Notes: a model not told the origin generated them from the letters alone. A stretch of 64,000 nucleotides of DNA from DASUFP01 sp036274495 (GCA_036274495.1 DASUFP010000032.1:4302-68301), one strand, 5' to 3'; shown: positions 54,634-63,957, numbered from the stretch's first letter. Made by a program: numbers and translations.

Positions 54634-56019
54634 TTATTTTAAGCCTGCGTTCTCAAGAGAAACATTTTCCAGACTAATCTGTTCGTCACCCTGTTCGTAG
54701 GGAAGAAATGTCATTATCAGCTGAAACATCTCGTCGGTAGTTTTCATACTCCCTTTGAGCCCGGTTATTTCCTGAGGAGGAGAAAAAGGATTGTTGGGAT
54801 TGGCTGATGTATTATCAAATACAGCTTCTGCAACAATTGTGGAATTGGCCGGGATATGGAGGATGTGAGGGAAAGTATAGTAAAACTGCCACCTGAAATC
54901 CCATTTTGGAATACTGACTATATGGATCGTATCGCCATCTTGTGTGAGTGCATAAGCTAAAAAGGATTTTCCCAAAAGATGCATGTGGGGATTTACGGTA
55001 ACAAGAGAAATATCATGAATTATTTTGGCTCTCGTCACAAATTTCATCACTGTGTCGGGAGGAATAAGCAGCGGAGGAACAATTTCTGAAATTCCCAGCG
55101 TCCCAAGCTGCGTTTCCATAAAGGGCCTTAAAGGTGGACTTTTTGCAAAGAACATATTTACATGTGGCAGGTCCTGATCTGTTTTAGGTGACGGACCATA
55201 ATGCAGATCCCTCATGAGAATAACTCCTTTTCTCTTAATGTGGTACCCCCCGATTCCTTCGGGATACAACTGGGGAGTCATACCAGGTAAATAATTGAAG
55301 ACTGACGGGGTAAGTGTTGGATAGGTGCCGTCATCATTCAAAATCTGAAGATATTTGTAACAGGAGTCGAGTGATCCGGCTTTTTCCCTGTCGATAAACC
55401 ATGGTCCGGCAAACACATCTTTCTTTTTATCAAAATCAAATTGAATGATATGACCATTCACATGGTGAGATAGTGTTCTGTTTCCGGGCACATACTCAAC
55501 CAATCGGATAAAAGTATCTGCAGGTAATTCATACGGGATTTTAACAACCATAAAATGATCCGTATTGTCACCCGGAATAATAAAAGGCTCTTTCAGCGTA
55601 AATACCAGATCAGGCTTTCCCAATTGAGAGCCTTCAGGGAAATGGGGAGGCGCCGGAACAATGGAGGAATCTCCTTCAGGACAACCGTTTTCCACCCATT
55701 CTTGTATCATATCCTTTTCAGTTTGGGTAAGAAATCTTTCACCAACAAAATGACGGTATTCAGGATCCGCCGGCCATGGGGGCATAATCCCTTTTTGTGT
55801 AACTTTTACAATCGTTTTTGCCTTCTTTCTGACATCCTTATATGTTAACAAGGAAAAAGGACCTGATTCGCCGGGCCGGTGACAAGGTGAGCAATTTTTG
55901 AATATAACCGGCGCAATATCCTTGTTAAACGTATAGGCACTGCCGTTATGATTTCGATTGCAGGAAAGTGCAATTAACCCGGACAGGCCAATTAATAAAA
56001 CAGCAGTTCTCCCGGTCAT
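54634..56019 (-). CDS. Lipoprotein with cytochrome c site and PHM-like copper monooxygenase domain
   Basis: A 461-residue protein. A lipoprotein signal ends at Cys20 (LIALSC). A haem c site CSPCH occurs in FKNCSPCHRPGESGPF near residue 43, and the following 70 residues resemble the cytochrome c domain of planctomycete-type oxidases. The C-terminal 300 residues resemble type II copper, ascorbate-dependent monooxygenases (peptidylglycine hydroxylase fold): HHVNGHIIQFD and NPHMHLLGKS supply candidate copper ligands. The ATG at 56019 was chosen, two bases after the stop of the redoxin gene; the frame is open six codons further. The coupling to a thioredoxin-like lipoprotein suggests a periplasmic redox pair. 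Substrate unknown. Confidence 0.8.
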   Translation of the reverse strand: MTGRTAVLLIGLSGLIALSCNRNHNGSAYTFNKDIAPVIFKNCSPCHRPGESGPFSLLTYKDVRKKAKTIVKVTQKGIMPPWPADPEYRHFVGERFLTQTEKDMIQEWVENGCPEGDSSIVPAPPHFPEGSQLGKPDLVFTLKEPFIIPGDNTDHFMVVKIPYELPADTFIRLVEYVPGNRTLSHHVNGHIIQFDFDKKKDVFAGPWFIDREKAGSLDSCYKYLQILNDDGTYPTLTPSVFNYLPGMTPQLYPEGIGGYHIKRKGVILMRDLHYGPSPKTDQDLPHVNMFFAKSPPLRPFMETQLGTLGISEIVPPLLIPPDTVMKFVTRAKIIHDISLVTVNPHMHLLGKSFLAYALTQDGDTIHIVSIPKWDFRWQFYYTFPHILHIPANSTIVAEAVFDNTSANPNNPFSPPQEITGLKGSMKTTDEMFQLIMTFLPYEQGDEQISLENVSLENAGLK

Positions 56020-56021
56020 AT

Positions 56022-56597
56022 TTATTCGATATAGCATCCCGCAGGCTCCACATAGGCAATTGCCGGCTTACGGCTTTCAAGCAGCGCTGTTATTCCTTCA
56101 AAGAGGTATTTATTGGCTGCTGTCCTTTTTTTCCTGCCGGTTTCATACGACCAGTCATCAATAGCACCGCTGTAAACTATATTCCCTTCCCGGTCGAACA
56201 ATATCGCCTCAGGGGTGACAGTGGCTTTAAATTTTTCAGCTATTTTAAGTTCAGGATCTAAAACATCATGCTCGTGAAGTGCATACGTGCGGCTGAAAGC
56301 TGAAATTTGTGTGGCCGAATAGTATTTGCCCGGATATACAAGTATGAAAGAAATTCCGGATCGGGCAAACAAGCTGTCCAGGTCCTTTATTGTTTTTGTA
56401 TAATTGATACATAATGGACACTCCGGAGAAAAAAACACTACTACAGTGCCTACAGAACCTTTCAGATCGTTCAATTGCACCTTCAATCCTTCAGGTGACA
56501 CAAATGTTTCGTTTAATATCTCACCACTGAAAACCGGAGCCTTCCCGCAAGAAACGAGAAGTAAAAGGAACGACAGTAAGAATAGCCTTGATTTCAT
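56022..56597 (-). CDS. Thioredoxin-fold (redoxin/AhpC-TSA-like) lipoprotein
   Basis: A 191-residue protein with a lipoprotein signal (LLLLVSC, Cys17) and a redoxin domain. The active site is PECPLC (CxxC) near residue 69, and the cis-proline segment is TVTPEAILFD. The C terminus ends EPAGCYIE, with a further cysteine common to this subfamily. It is the first gene of a pair with the cytochrome-monooxygenase lipoprotein, separated by two bases. The ATG at 56597 was preferred to one 8 codons upstream because it gives a standard lipoprotein signal and lies 11 nt after a good promoter. Confidence 0.82.
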   Translation of the reverse strand: MKSRLFLLSFLLLLVSCGKAPVFSGEILNETFVSPEGLKVQLNDLKGSVGTVVVFFSPECPLCINYTKTIKDLDSLFARSGISFILVYPGKYYSATQISAFSRTYALHEHDVLDPELKIAEKFKATVTPEAILFDREGNIVYSGAIDDWSYETGRKKRTAANKYLFEGITALLESRKPAIAYVEPAGCYIE

Positions 56598-56608
56598 TGG
56601 AGTCAAGG

Positions 56609-56639
56609 CAAATTTAATCAATCTATTTTTTTATGCCAA
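56609..56639 (-). promoter_or_regulatory. Candidate promoter (TTG-N20-TAAATTTG) of the redoxin operon
   Basis: On the minus strand TTG (56637-56639) and TAAATTTG (56609-56616) are separated by 20 bp, the normal Bacteroidota -33/-7 spacing. The -7 box ends 11 nt before the ATG at 56597, so the leader should be very short. This is the best-formed promoter in the window. Confidence 0.55.
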
Positions 56640-56811
56640 CAAAGTGCTTAATTGGATGAACCAGGGATAAAATGTAAAATACAAAAGTAAAGATCGGCAA
56701 CGGGAACAGTAATAGTGTAATAAATGATTTCCGGATTAGTCAGTTAAAAAGTATACTCTCCAAATTCATTTACGGTAATTGCTGATGACATAATCGGGTT
56801 TTCTTCACCTA

Positions 56812-58830
56812 CTAGTTAATTATATCAATTTTTAGCGTGGCCACCGCTGTTGATGAAAAAGCTTTTACCACGTATACTCCGGTTGAAAGCTGTCCCGAAT
56901 GAATACTGCCTGACCTGGTTTCCCCGGATCTCAATGGTTCATCCAATATATTCATCAGATACCTGCCTGTAAGGTCAAAAATGGAAACTGTATACCTATC
57001 GTCACCGGCTGCCTTAAGTGTTATGTCCGGATTGTTACTGCCATTACCGGAAGTTGCCACCTGAAGTCTCAAACTCTGCTGCACTTTTTCGGGATTGGTT
57101 GCCTGAACAAAGGCAGGATTATCATCTCCATAACCTATTCCAAGAGTATAGGTAAATTCTGAGGTGCATCCGGAAGCATCCGTAATCTGCAACAGATAGT
57201 GTCCGGAAGAGAGATTCGAGCGTTGCACACTGCTTGAGCCATCAGACCATTCGAAGATATATGGGGGAATCCCTCCTGAAACTTCAGGAATGATAGAACC
57301 GTCGGATTTATCAGGCCCCGAGGGGTGGGTTACGATTTCAGATACTATTATTTCGGAATGTTCAGCAATACTATGGCTGAGTTCAACACGACAGCCGTTT
57401 TTATCAATAACTGTTCCGGTATAAATTCCGGCAGTTAAACCGTCAACCGAAGCTGTTGCCGCGCCTGTTGACCATTTATATTGGTAAGGCCTTACACCTC
57501 CTGAGGGAATCAGCGTCAGTCCCGCCGAATTTGAAAAGCATCCCGTTGAGAACTCCGATAGTGATGCTGTAAGCGGAGCCGGACCTTCAACCGAAATAGA
57601 AGCATTTTGAGAACAGCCTGCAGCATCCGTAACCGTAACTGCATAGTCACCCGGTTCAATGAGCATGAGGTCTTCTGCCGGACTTCCGTTTGACCACAAA
57701 TATTGGTAGGGTTGTTTTCCGCCACTCACATATAAATCAATACTGCCATCCTGATCAAGAGCGCAATTTGCGGAGACCGATGTAAGGAGCAGACTCATCT
57801 GAGAGTGAACACCCCCTACTTTTGCTTGTCCCGAAGCTCTGCAGAGTCTCGAATCGATTACTTCAACGGAGTAAATACCGGGGTCAAGTCTGTCCAGGCC
57901 GGCAACTTCAGATCCATCTGACCAGTTAAACAGGAACGGACTTTCACCTCCCGCTACTTCTACCGTTGCTGTCCCCCCCTCTTCACAATTGGCATCCGTA
58001 GAAGTTATTGACAGCATGATGGGAGCAGGTTCACTGACAGCGAAGGCATACTGCGACTTACAACCGTCGTTGAACTCAATTTCAAGCTGGTAGGTACCTC
58101 CGCGCAAACCATCCAGCGAGGCAGTTTCCGCACCATTAGACCATGTAAAAGATTTCGCTGATAAAAGAGCAGCTTCATCCAGTTTGATTGATCCATCGGC
58201 AACACCAAAACATGATACATCGTTGGTTGTAAACTTTATCATTTCACTTTTACTTTCCAATACAGATAATGCTGAAGTTTCACATCCGTTACTATCGGTA
58301 ACCCTAACCAGGTAATTTCCGGCCGACAAGCCATTCATCACTTGTGAAGAAATAATGTTGTTGCAAGTAATGGTATACGGAGCGGTCCCACCTTCAACTT
58401 TTAGTTCCATTGAACCGTTATTTCCATTGAAACAACTTGGTTGGGTAACAGTATTTTGAAATCTAAATTCTGAAGGATCAGCAATAAATATTTTTGCTGT
58501 GAGCACCTGACCTGAATTGCCCGTAACAGCTACCGAATAGCTGCCGGCAGTTAATCCGGAGAGATCTTCTGTATTGGCTCCGGTCGACCAACTTATGGCG
58601 TAAGGATAATCGCTGCCTGTGATACTTAAATCAGCAATACCGTCGGCTCTTCCGCTGCACGTCGGAGAGGCTGATTCAATTTTCAGCTCAGTTAATTCGC
58701 CTTTCACAACCACAACATCACTTGTGTTTGTCTCCGTTTCGGCGGCATACAAAAGATGATCATGGCGTATAGACTGCACCAAAATGATTATGATAAGCAT
58801 CTTGATACCTGTTAAGAGTGTATTTTTCAT
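56812..58830 (-). CDS. SprB-repeat surface protein with T9SS-type C-terminal domain
   Basis: A 672-residue exported protein. A signal peptide covers about residues 1-30. Seven successive SprB-like repeats of about 75 residues follow, each built on a pattern DGxI..GGxxPYxYxWSNG..L..GxYxVxVTDxxGC, and a C-terminal type A-like sorting domain (YTVSIFDLTGRYLMN, then TGVYVVKAFSS). SprB repeats occur in large gliding adhesins exported by T9SS; this is a much shorter relative. The ATG at 58830 was chosen because it gives a normal signal-peptide N region; an in-frame ATG at 58863 would add 11 residues. It is a single gene with about 115 bp before the next. Likely cell-surface adhesion; the ligand is unknown. 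Confidence 0.87.
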   Translation of the reverse strand: MKNTLLTGIKMLIIIILVQSIRHDHLLYAAETETNTSDVVVVKGELTELKIESASPTCSGRADGIADLSITGSDYPYAISWSTGANTEDLSGLTAGSYSVAVTGNSGQVLTAKIFIADPSEFRFQNTVTQPSCFNGNNGSMELKVEGGTAPYTITCNNIISSQVMNGLSAGNYLVRVTDSNGCETSALSVLESKSEMIKFTTNDVSCFGVADGSIKLDEAALLSAKSFTWSNGAETASLDGLRGGTYQLEIEFNDGCKSQYAFAVSEPAPIMLSITSTDANCEEGGTATVEVAGGESPFLFNWSDGSEVAGLDRLDPGIYSVEVIDSRLCRASGQAKVGGVHSQMSLLLTSVSANCALDQDGSIDLYVSGGKQPYQYLWSNGSPAEDLMLIEPGDYAVTVTDAAGCSQNASISVEGPAPLTASLSEFSTGCFSNSAGLTLIPSGGVRPYQYKWSTGAATASVDGLTAGIYTGTVIDKNGCRVELSHSIAEHSEIIVSEIVTHPSGPDKSDGSIIPEVSGGIPPYIFEWSDGSSSVQRSNLSSGHYLLQITDASGCTSEFTYTLGIGYGDDNPAFVQATNPEKVQQSLRLQVATSGNGSNNPDITLKAAGDDRYTVSIFDLTGRYLMNILDEPLRSGETRSGSIHSGQLSTGVYVVKAFSSTAVATLKIDIIN

Positions 58831-58976
58831 CGGATTCCGGGCTGGCTGATTAAATGAATTCATTACCAGCTAAAAATATCCTTACAGGGTGCCTGTTGCC
58901 CTGAATAATTCGGTAAATAGGGGTTAAATGGGGGTGAATGGAGCCAAAAGCAGCCCTAAAAAGCGGCAATAATCAT

Positions 58977-60191
58977 TTAATTCCTGCGAAAAGGATCGCG
59001 TGGAATCCATGCCTGTGTGCCGGTACCTCCAATGAGCGGCCTGGCCAGTGAATTGTAAATTTTGTTGTTCAGCCGGAGGTAACAACCCAGAGCGACCGGC
59101 TTAGCTCCTACCGTACTTTTAATTTCCAGTGCGGTACGTCCGAATGAAAGAGAAGTAACTTTTCGCCTGATTGCATCTTCAATATAACAATACAATATAT
59201 TCTGATAAAGTCCATATTGTTTATTCAAAGAATAATCTAAACCGATATAATGAGCTTCATATCGAATCGGATTCCATATTCCGGAAGTAAAAGCAACCAT
59301 TTGGTCGCCTAAAAAAAGGCCTCGGAAATCGTATTGATTTCCGAAATGCAGTTTTAACTCTATAAAATAAGTTGCCGAAAGGCGGGCTAATTTGACAGGG
59401 GCTTTGGCGATGACCTGATTCAGCAGAGAAGTAATTTCTGTTTCGCGTTTGGCCATTTCGTCAATCCCAATATCACGTACTTGCAACTCTTCCATACGAG
59501 ATAAGGAGGCGTTTGCACGAACTCTGTATTTTGAAGAAAGTGCCGAAAGATAATCAGGAAACGATTTCCATTCCTGATTAATATTCATCACCATTGCCGG
59601 ATCTGTATTTAATCTGAAAAACAAGGGAGTTAACAGGGTTTTAACAACTTCATCTCTGCCGGTTTCAAAATCTTTAACCATCCAGGCAACCATTTTTGTA
59701 CCCGGCTCTGTAGCGGATGAGATATAACGAAACAATTCCGGTATTAATTTCAATGCCGTTTCAAAAGCTGCATCGCTAACTGCCCGTATGCCATGGTCAC
59801 CGCTCACAAACAAATTTCCACAGACAAGTAATAATGATCGTTTATCCTTACCGGGATTAAATAAAAAGGTATTTATCCCCGACGTAATTGAACCTGCCAG
59901 CATACCATAGGATTCCAGATTAAGAACGCCACCCAGTTCATCATCAGAAAGATTTGAACTTTGAAAATAGAGCGCTGCAATAGGCAGACCCGACTCGTAA
60001 ATCAATATATAATAGTAACTGAGTCCCGGCAGGTTCGATTTTTCAAGCGCTCGCAGATACCCGGATGATAAAAATTGATCATCACTCTGTAAACATACGT
60101 TCCAGTCGTTTACCGGTATGATATCAAAAGTTGCAGCAATAAATACTTTACAACCACTTCCGGAAATAAAATCGGTGCTGATTTCCTGCAT
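58977..60191 (-). CDS. GNAT-like acyltransferase family protein
   Basis: A 404-residue cytoplasmic protein. The C-terminal half has features of GNAT-fold acyltransferases of the FemAB/peptidogalycan-biosynthesis type: GLFLGDQMVAFTSG, then YIGLDYSLNKQYGLYQNILYC and the SLSFGRTALEIKS segment where the acyl donor usually sits. The N-terminal half (FLSSGYLRALEKSN) is typical of the same group. The substrate cannot be predicted. It ends about 150 bp before the SprB-repeat gene and begins 7 bp after the DUF885 peptidase gene, so those two may be co-transcribed. Confidence 0.72.
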   Translation of the reverse strand: MQEISTDFISGSGCKVFIAATFDIIPVNDWNVCLQSDDQFLSSGYLRALEKSNLPGLSYYYILIYESGLPIAALYFQSSNLSDDELGGVLNLESYGMLAGSITSGINTFLFNPGKDKRSLLLVCGNLFVSGDHGIRAVSDAAFETALKLIPELFRYISSATEPGTKMVAWMVKDFETGRDEVVKTLLTPLFFRLNTDPAMVMNINQEWKSFPDYLSALSSKYRVRANASLSRMEELQVRDIGIDEMAKRETEITSLLNQVIAKAPVKLARLSATYFIELKLHFGNQYDFRGLFLGDQMVAFTSGIWNPIRYEAHYIGLDYSLNKQYGLYQNILYCYIEDAIRRKVTSLSFGRTALEIKSTVGAKPVALGCYLRLNNKIYNSLARPLIGGTGTQAWIPRDPFRRN

Positions 60192-60198
60192 CGAAACT

Positions 60199-61980
60199 TT
60201 ACTTCTGTTGCAGCATTAATTCCCGGATGTACCGGACAGGTGTAGAACCGTAACTCAAAAATTGTTCATTGAATTGTTTGAGTGAATAGGCCGATCCTTT
60301 ACTTTTTTTATAATCCTCCCGCAGATTATAAATTTCCGTAAATCCGGTAAAATAACTGCATAGTTGTACCTGTGATAACTTAACTCTTCTCCATTTACCT
60401 TCTGCTTCTGCCTGCTGCTGGTAAGCTTCTGAGGTAAGAAATTTTATAGCCTTTTCCTGATCCCAACTATTTACATGCACTTCATAATCAAGAATGGTAT
60501 TACAAACCGAACGCAAATGCCATTTATAATACATCAGCCACATTTCCGGTTCATTGTTTCCATATCCTTCTTCGAGCATCATCCTTTCAGAATACACTGC
60601 CCAGCCTTCAATCATAGCGCCGTTGCCAAACAAACTTTTAATAAGTGAGGGAGAACGATTGGCATATACCAATTGCGTATAATGTCCGGGAATAGCCTCA
60701 TGGATACTAAGTATCTGCAACATATACCTGTTGTACTCACGCAGGTAACTTTCAGCCATTTCAGGTGTATATCCGGTAAGAGGTGATACATTGTAATAGG
60801 TGTTTCCATTTTTATCATAGGGGCCCGGAGATGATATAGAAGCTCCTGCTCCACTTCCCTCCATGTATTCAGGAGTTTTTCTGATCACCAAAGGTTTTGC
60901 AGGATCAATCCACAACAATTCCTTTTTATTTATAAATGCAATCAATTCCGGAATTTGATGTTCAATGGATAGTTGAAAAGAGTCAGGGGTAGTATGATTC
61001 AAACTAATGTGGTCAATTACCTGAGAAATGGTTTTGTTGTCATCCTGCGGTATCGGAGCTGAACCAAAATACTTTGGCCAAAGTGTTTTTGACAATTTTG
61101 CCATTTCAGCCTGCACCTCGGTCTTTCTTTTTTGAGCGATTGTGTAGATTTCACCGGCATCATATCCCGAACAAATGTCATGTCCGAATTTCTTATAATA
61201 TAAATCGCGGCCTATCCGGAAACTTCTGCTGTTTTCAGGAGTCATTGTTGTTCGCATGGCCTTAAGCTTCGCGACATATTGTTCTATGGCCAACTTTGCA
61301 GCATCAAGACGCCTGTTAAGCACACTGATTTCCTCTTTACTTAATCCTGATACATTAATTGAATCAGGAAAGGTCTTTGAAAAAATAGAAATTGCACCTT
61401 CGTTCTGCAGTATAGCGAGATCGGTGTGCTCAATAGTAGGTGTCTTAAGATTATTAATTGCAGCTTCATAATAGGCAGGAGCCGATCTGAGCCGCGATGA
61501 GGCTGACCTGAGCCGTGTATCCAAAGGAGCATATGAACCATTAATGATTTCTGCAAATTCGCCACCTATATTATACCATGCCGGATTCCATTCATAATCC
61601 CTGAATTCATTCAGGTAAAAAAGATCCGAATTGATCCTGTCGCGCATCATCCATAAATCGGTTTTACCGGATGCTGACAAGCGGTCTTCTCTGAATACCT
61701 TCAACGTATCCGTCAGTTGTTTCAATGTAAACGCATTACTTTCAAAAAAATCGTTATCCGGAACAAATGGTATACTGTCGTTGTTGTGGTAACCCACATA
61801 AACGGCTTCAACAGGATGCATTTCCCAATATTTGGAAAGAAACCAGGGCACAAAAAGTGCCAGCCGCTGATCTTCGTTTATGGCAGCCCGGGTTGTATCT
61901 TCCGGCTTTCTGAACGAATAAAAACCTGAAATAATCAGGAATATTATGATTGTTAAGAGTAATCCTGAACGATTTTTCAT
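60199..61980 (-). CDS. DUF885 family zinc-peptidase-like protein
   Basis: A 593-residue exported protein with an N-terminal signal or anchor (about 5-24). The core carries HEAIPGHYTQL (HExxGH-like, near residue 427) and the downstream MIEGWAVYSE, whose Glu is a likely third zinc ligand; together these define DUF885. Relatives are thought to be metallopeptidases, though few are characterised. The gene is followed within 7 bp by the GNAT-like gene. It lies 43 bp from the YkgJ-family gene upstream, on the same strand. Confidence 0.88.
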   Translation of the reverse strand: MKNRSGLLLTIIIFLIISGFYSFRKPEDTTRAAINEDQRLALFVPWFLSKYWEMHPVEAVYVGYHNNDSIPFVPDNDFFESNAFTLKQLTDTLKVFREDRLSASGKTDLWMMRDRINSDLFYLNEFRDYEWNPAWYNIGGEFAEIINGSYAPLDTRLRSASSRLRSAPAYYEAAINNLKTPTIEHTDLAILQNEGAISIFSKTFPDSINVSGLSKEEISVLNRRLDAAKLAIEQYVAKLKAMRTTMTPENSRSFRIGRDLYYKKFGHDICSGYDAGEIYTIAQKRKTEVQAEMAKLSKTLWPKYFGSAPIPQDDNKTISQVIDHISLNHTTPDSFQLSIEHQIPELIAFINKKELLWIDPAKPLVIRKTPEYMEGSGAGASISSPGPYDKNGNTYYNVSPLTGYTPEMAESYLREYNRYMLQILSIHEAIPGHYTQLVYANRSPSLIKSLFGNGAMIEGWAVYSERMMLEEGYGNNEPEMWLMYYKWHLRSVCNTILDYEVHVNSWDQEKAIKFLTSEAYQQQAEAEGKWRRVKLSQVQLCSYFTGFTEIYNLREDYKKSKGSAYSLKQFNEQFLSYGSTPVRYIRELMLQQK

Positions 61981-62023
61981 TTGTGAGTTTGATTCAGTTA
62001 GTATGATTGAAGAAATTAAATAA

Positions 62024-62515
62024 CTATGTTCCGTGTTTCTTTTTCAGGGCTTCGGTAATCTCATAAACGGCAGGACACACAGCGGTATTTTTGATAATGA
62101 GATTCCAGGATTTTTTTATTGGCAATGAGTCGGTATGCGGGTAACTTCGACAGGCAAACGGCCGAACTTCATAAATCTTACACGTATTATCCGGTGCCAA
62201 AAACGGACACGGCAACAGCTGCTGAACATAATCACCCTCGTCATCAATGGTAAGATATGTATGAATAAGTTCTGCGGGTTTTATTCTTAAATGTGCTGCA
62301 ATCCTGCTGATATCCCTTTCTTTAAAAACCGTTTTAATTGTTTTGCAACAGTTTGCACAACTTAAACAATCAGTTTTACTGAAAACTTCGTCGTGCAGCT
62401 GCTTAATTTCTTCATCTAAATTCCCGGGCGGCCTGCGCTTTAGTTTATGATAGAAGCGCCCGCTAGACTTCTCTACCGCTTTTCGCTTTCTGTTTAATTC
62501 CTCAGGGTGCATCAT
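62024..62515 (-). CDS. YkgJ family cysteine-cluster protein
   Basis: A 163-residue protein with the eight-cysteine pattern of the YkgJ family: CLSCANCCKTI, then CPFLAPDNTCKIYEVRPFAC (split at 20 residues) and CRSYP, plus a further Cys near the C terminus. The cysteines probably bind zinc or an iron-sulfur cluster; the role is unknown. Two adjacent ATG codons start the protein. It marks the end of the minus-strand run before the A+T-richer right end. Confidence 0.88.
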   Translation of the reverse strand: MMHPEELNRKRKAVEKSSGRFYHKLKRRPPGNLDEEIKQLHDEVFSKTDCLSCANCCKTIKTVFKERDISRIAAHLRIKPAELIHTYLTIDDEGDYVQQLLPCPFLAPDNTCKIYEVRPFACRSYPHTDSLPIKKSWNLIIKNTAVCPAVYEITEALKKKHGT

Positions 62516-62697
62516 AATCAGGTAGCAAAGGAGCGAATTTTTTACTTTTTAGTGTAACAAAAGTCACCTTTCGGTCATCTTAATCAGTAGAAATGCCACA
62601 GTTTAATTCCCATACAAAGGTATATATACCCTTGAAACACTTATAGTTACGGGTTGTGAAAATTTGCTTTTCAAGGGTGCATTTATTTTTTGTGTTA

Positions 62698-62705
62698 TAT
62701 TTTTG
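62698..62705 (+). promoter_or_regulatory. Candidate -7 box (TATTTTTG) abutting a short ORF
   Basis: A perfect TAnnTTTG octamer ending 4 nt before the ATG at 62710, the same spacing as at 35025. The region is A/T-rich, so chance matches are likely. Confidence 0.3.
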
Positions 62706-62709
62706 TGGA

Positions 62710-62850
62710 ATGATTGCTTTTTTACTCGTTCCTCTTTTCCCTAAAATAGCTGCTTTCTTTTGTGGGATACTATTTCTGTATTTTATGATTGAAGGCTACA
62801 ACCTATTTTATAGAAATCAAGGGCATGGTGGTGAGGATGGAAAAAAATAG
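62710..62850 (+). CDS. Small hydrophobic membrane protein, doubtful
   Basis: A 46-residue reading frame (extending to 64 residues if a GTG at 62656 is used) with two hydrophobic segments and a hydrophilic tail rich in Gly, Asp and Lys (GHGGEDGKK). No family is recognised. Its last 34 bp overlap the 3' end of the helix-turn-helix gene on the other strand. The ATG was preferred because a -7-type box ends 4 nt before it. It could be a real small membrane protein or a chance frame in an A/T-rich region. Confidence 0.35.
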   Translation: MIAFLLVPLFPKIAAFFCGILFLYFMIEGYNLFYRNQGHGGEDGKK

Positions 62851-63245
62851 TCATATAAATAAACTAGGGACGCTAGTAATGTTGAAAGGCCTAATAAGAC
62901 ACCCCAAATCTTAACTATTACCGAAAATACTCCTAATCGGTATTTTTTGAAATATAATTTTAAGTAATGATTATGAAATGCTGCACTTTTCCCCTTTTCG
63001 GTCAAAATATATTGGATATCTGAGTTAACCCTAATCATTCCATCAGCAATTAATGTTTTTAATATTTCATCTCTAAAATTTGGCATGCTTTTTTCGGTAA
63101 ATTGTTTTAAATGAAACAACCATTTGTGAGGGAGTGTAATTTCAGGATCGGCAATAATATTTAATACTTGGTCTTGCAATAATGCATCTTGATATTCATT
63201 GCTGTTTTTTAAAAATAATTCGGCTAAAAATTGTTCGACTATCAT
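62817..63245 (-). CDS. Winged-helix-like protein with a C-terminal membrane segment
   Basis: A 142-residue protein. Residues 1-90 are helical and resemble a winged-helix domain (KTLIADGMIRVNSDIQYILTE, split for display), followed by a basic stretch (YLKLYFKKYRLG) and one membrane helix (about 108-132). No known family is recognised. It starts 2 bp after the stop codon of the methyltransferase-like gene, so the two form a tightly coupled pair. The gene is visibly A+T-richer than the core genes of the window, suggesting recent acquisition. Confidence 0.7.
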   Translation of the reverse strand: MIVEQFLAELFLKNSNEYQDALLQDQVLNIIADPEITLPHKWLFHLKQFTEKSMPNFRDEILKTLIADGMIRVNSDIQYILTEKGKSAAFHNHYLKLYFKKYRLGVFSVIVKIWGVLLGLSTLLASLVYLYDYFFPSSPPCP

Positions 63246-63247
63246 AA

Positions 63248-63919
63248 CTATTTTGTTTTTTGTCCTAGATACACCATGTAATAGTTTTGCCTATCAAATT
63301 TAACGTAATCGTTAAAATGAATTTCTTTTAAATCATGAAACAGGTTATGAAAATCATTTGATGAAAAATTTTCCTCGTGACCTTCTCTTGATTGGTGGCT
63401 TACCTGAACATATAGTATTCCATTTGATTTCAAATTTTTTTTTGCTGCTGTTAACATTGGCAAGTATTTAATTTTGGAATTCTTAAAGAGGCAATTCGAT
63501 AATATAACTAAATCAAATTCAGAATATCCATTAATTGTTGTAACATTAGGATATTCTACTCCATAATTAACATTTATTATGTTCTTAAATTCATCTTCAC
63601 ACAATAATTTTCTTCGTTCTTGAATATCGCAACTATCTGGTAAAAATTCTGCTTTATAAATTTCGTAAATACTTAAATAATTTAAATTGGGTAAATTGGC
63701 ATTTCTAATTTTATGGCTTTCTATAGATTTTATTTCAGAGTATTTTTCAAATCCAAAACACCTATCAAAACCAATATCATGATACAAACTCACTAATTGA
63801 TGTGGGTATTCACAACCTATATCTAGGGCAATTTTATTTTTTAATTTTAGAAAATTCCTAACTTCCGATTTTATATTTCTGAACTTATCTAAAATTCCTG
63901 GAGCTGTTAATTCTTTCAT
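63248..63919 (-). CDS. Class I SAM-dependent methyltransferase-like protein
   Basis: A 223-residue protein. Motif I of class I methyltransferases appears as ALDIGCEYPHQ (residues 31-41), followed by an acidic turn (FGFEKYSE). A later SEFDLVILSNCLF segment matches motif IV, and NLKSNGILYVQVS resembles the strand-5 region. This is the expected Rossmann-like SAM fold, but the substrate (small molecule, RNA or protein) is unknown. The gene is A+T-rich and coupled to the downstream membrane-anchored winged-helix-like gene. A terminator at 63958 isolates the pair from whatever lies beyond the window. Confidence 0.75.
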   Translation of the reverse strand: MKELTAPGILDKFRNIKSEVRNFLKLKNKIALDIGCEYPHQLVSLYHDIGFDRCFGFEKYSEIKSIESHKIRNANLPNLNYLSIYEIYKAEFLPDSCDIQERRKLLCEDEFKNIINVNYGVEYPNVTTINGYSEFDLVILSNCLFKNSKIKYLPMLTAAKKNLKSNGILYVQVSHQSREGHEENFSSNDFHNLFHDLKEIHFNDYVKFDRQNYYMVYLGQKTK

Positions 63920-63957
63920 ATCTACATACTTTACGATTTATATTAATTAAAAGGCAA

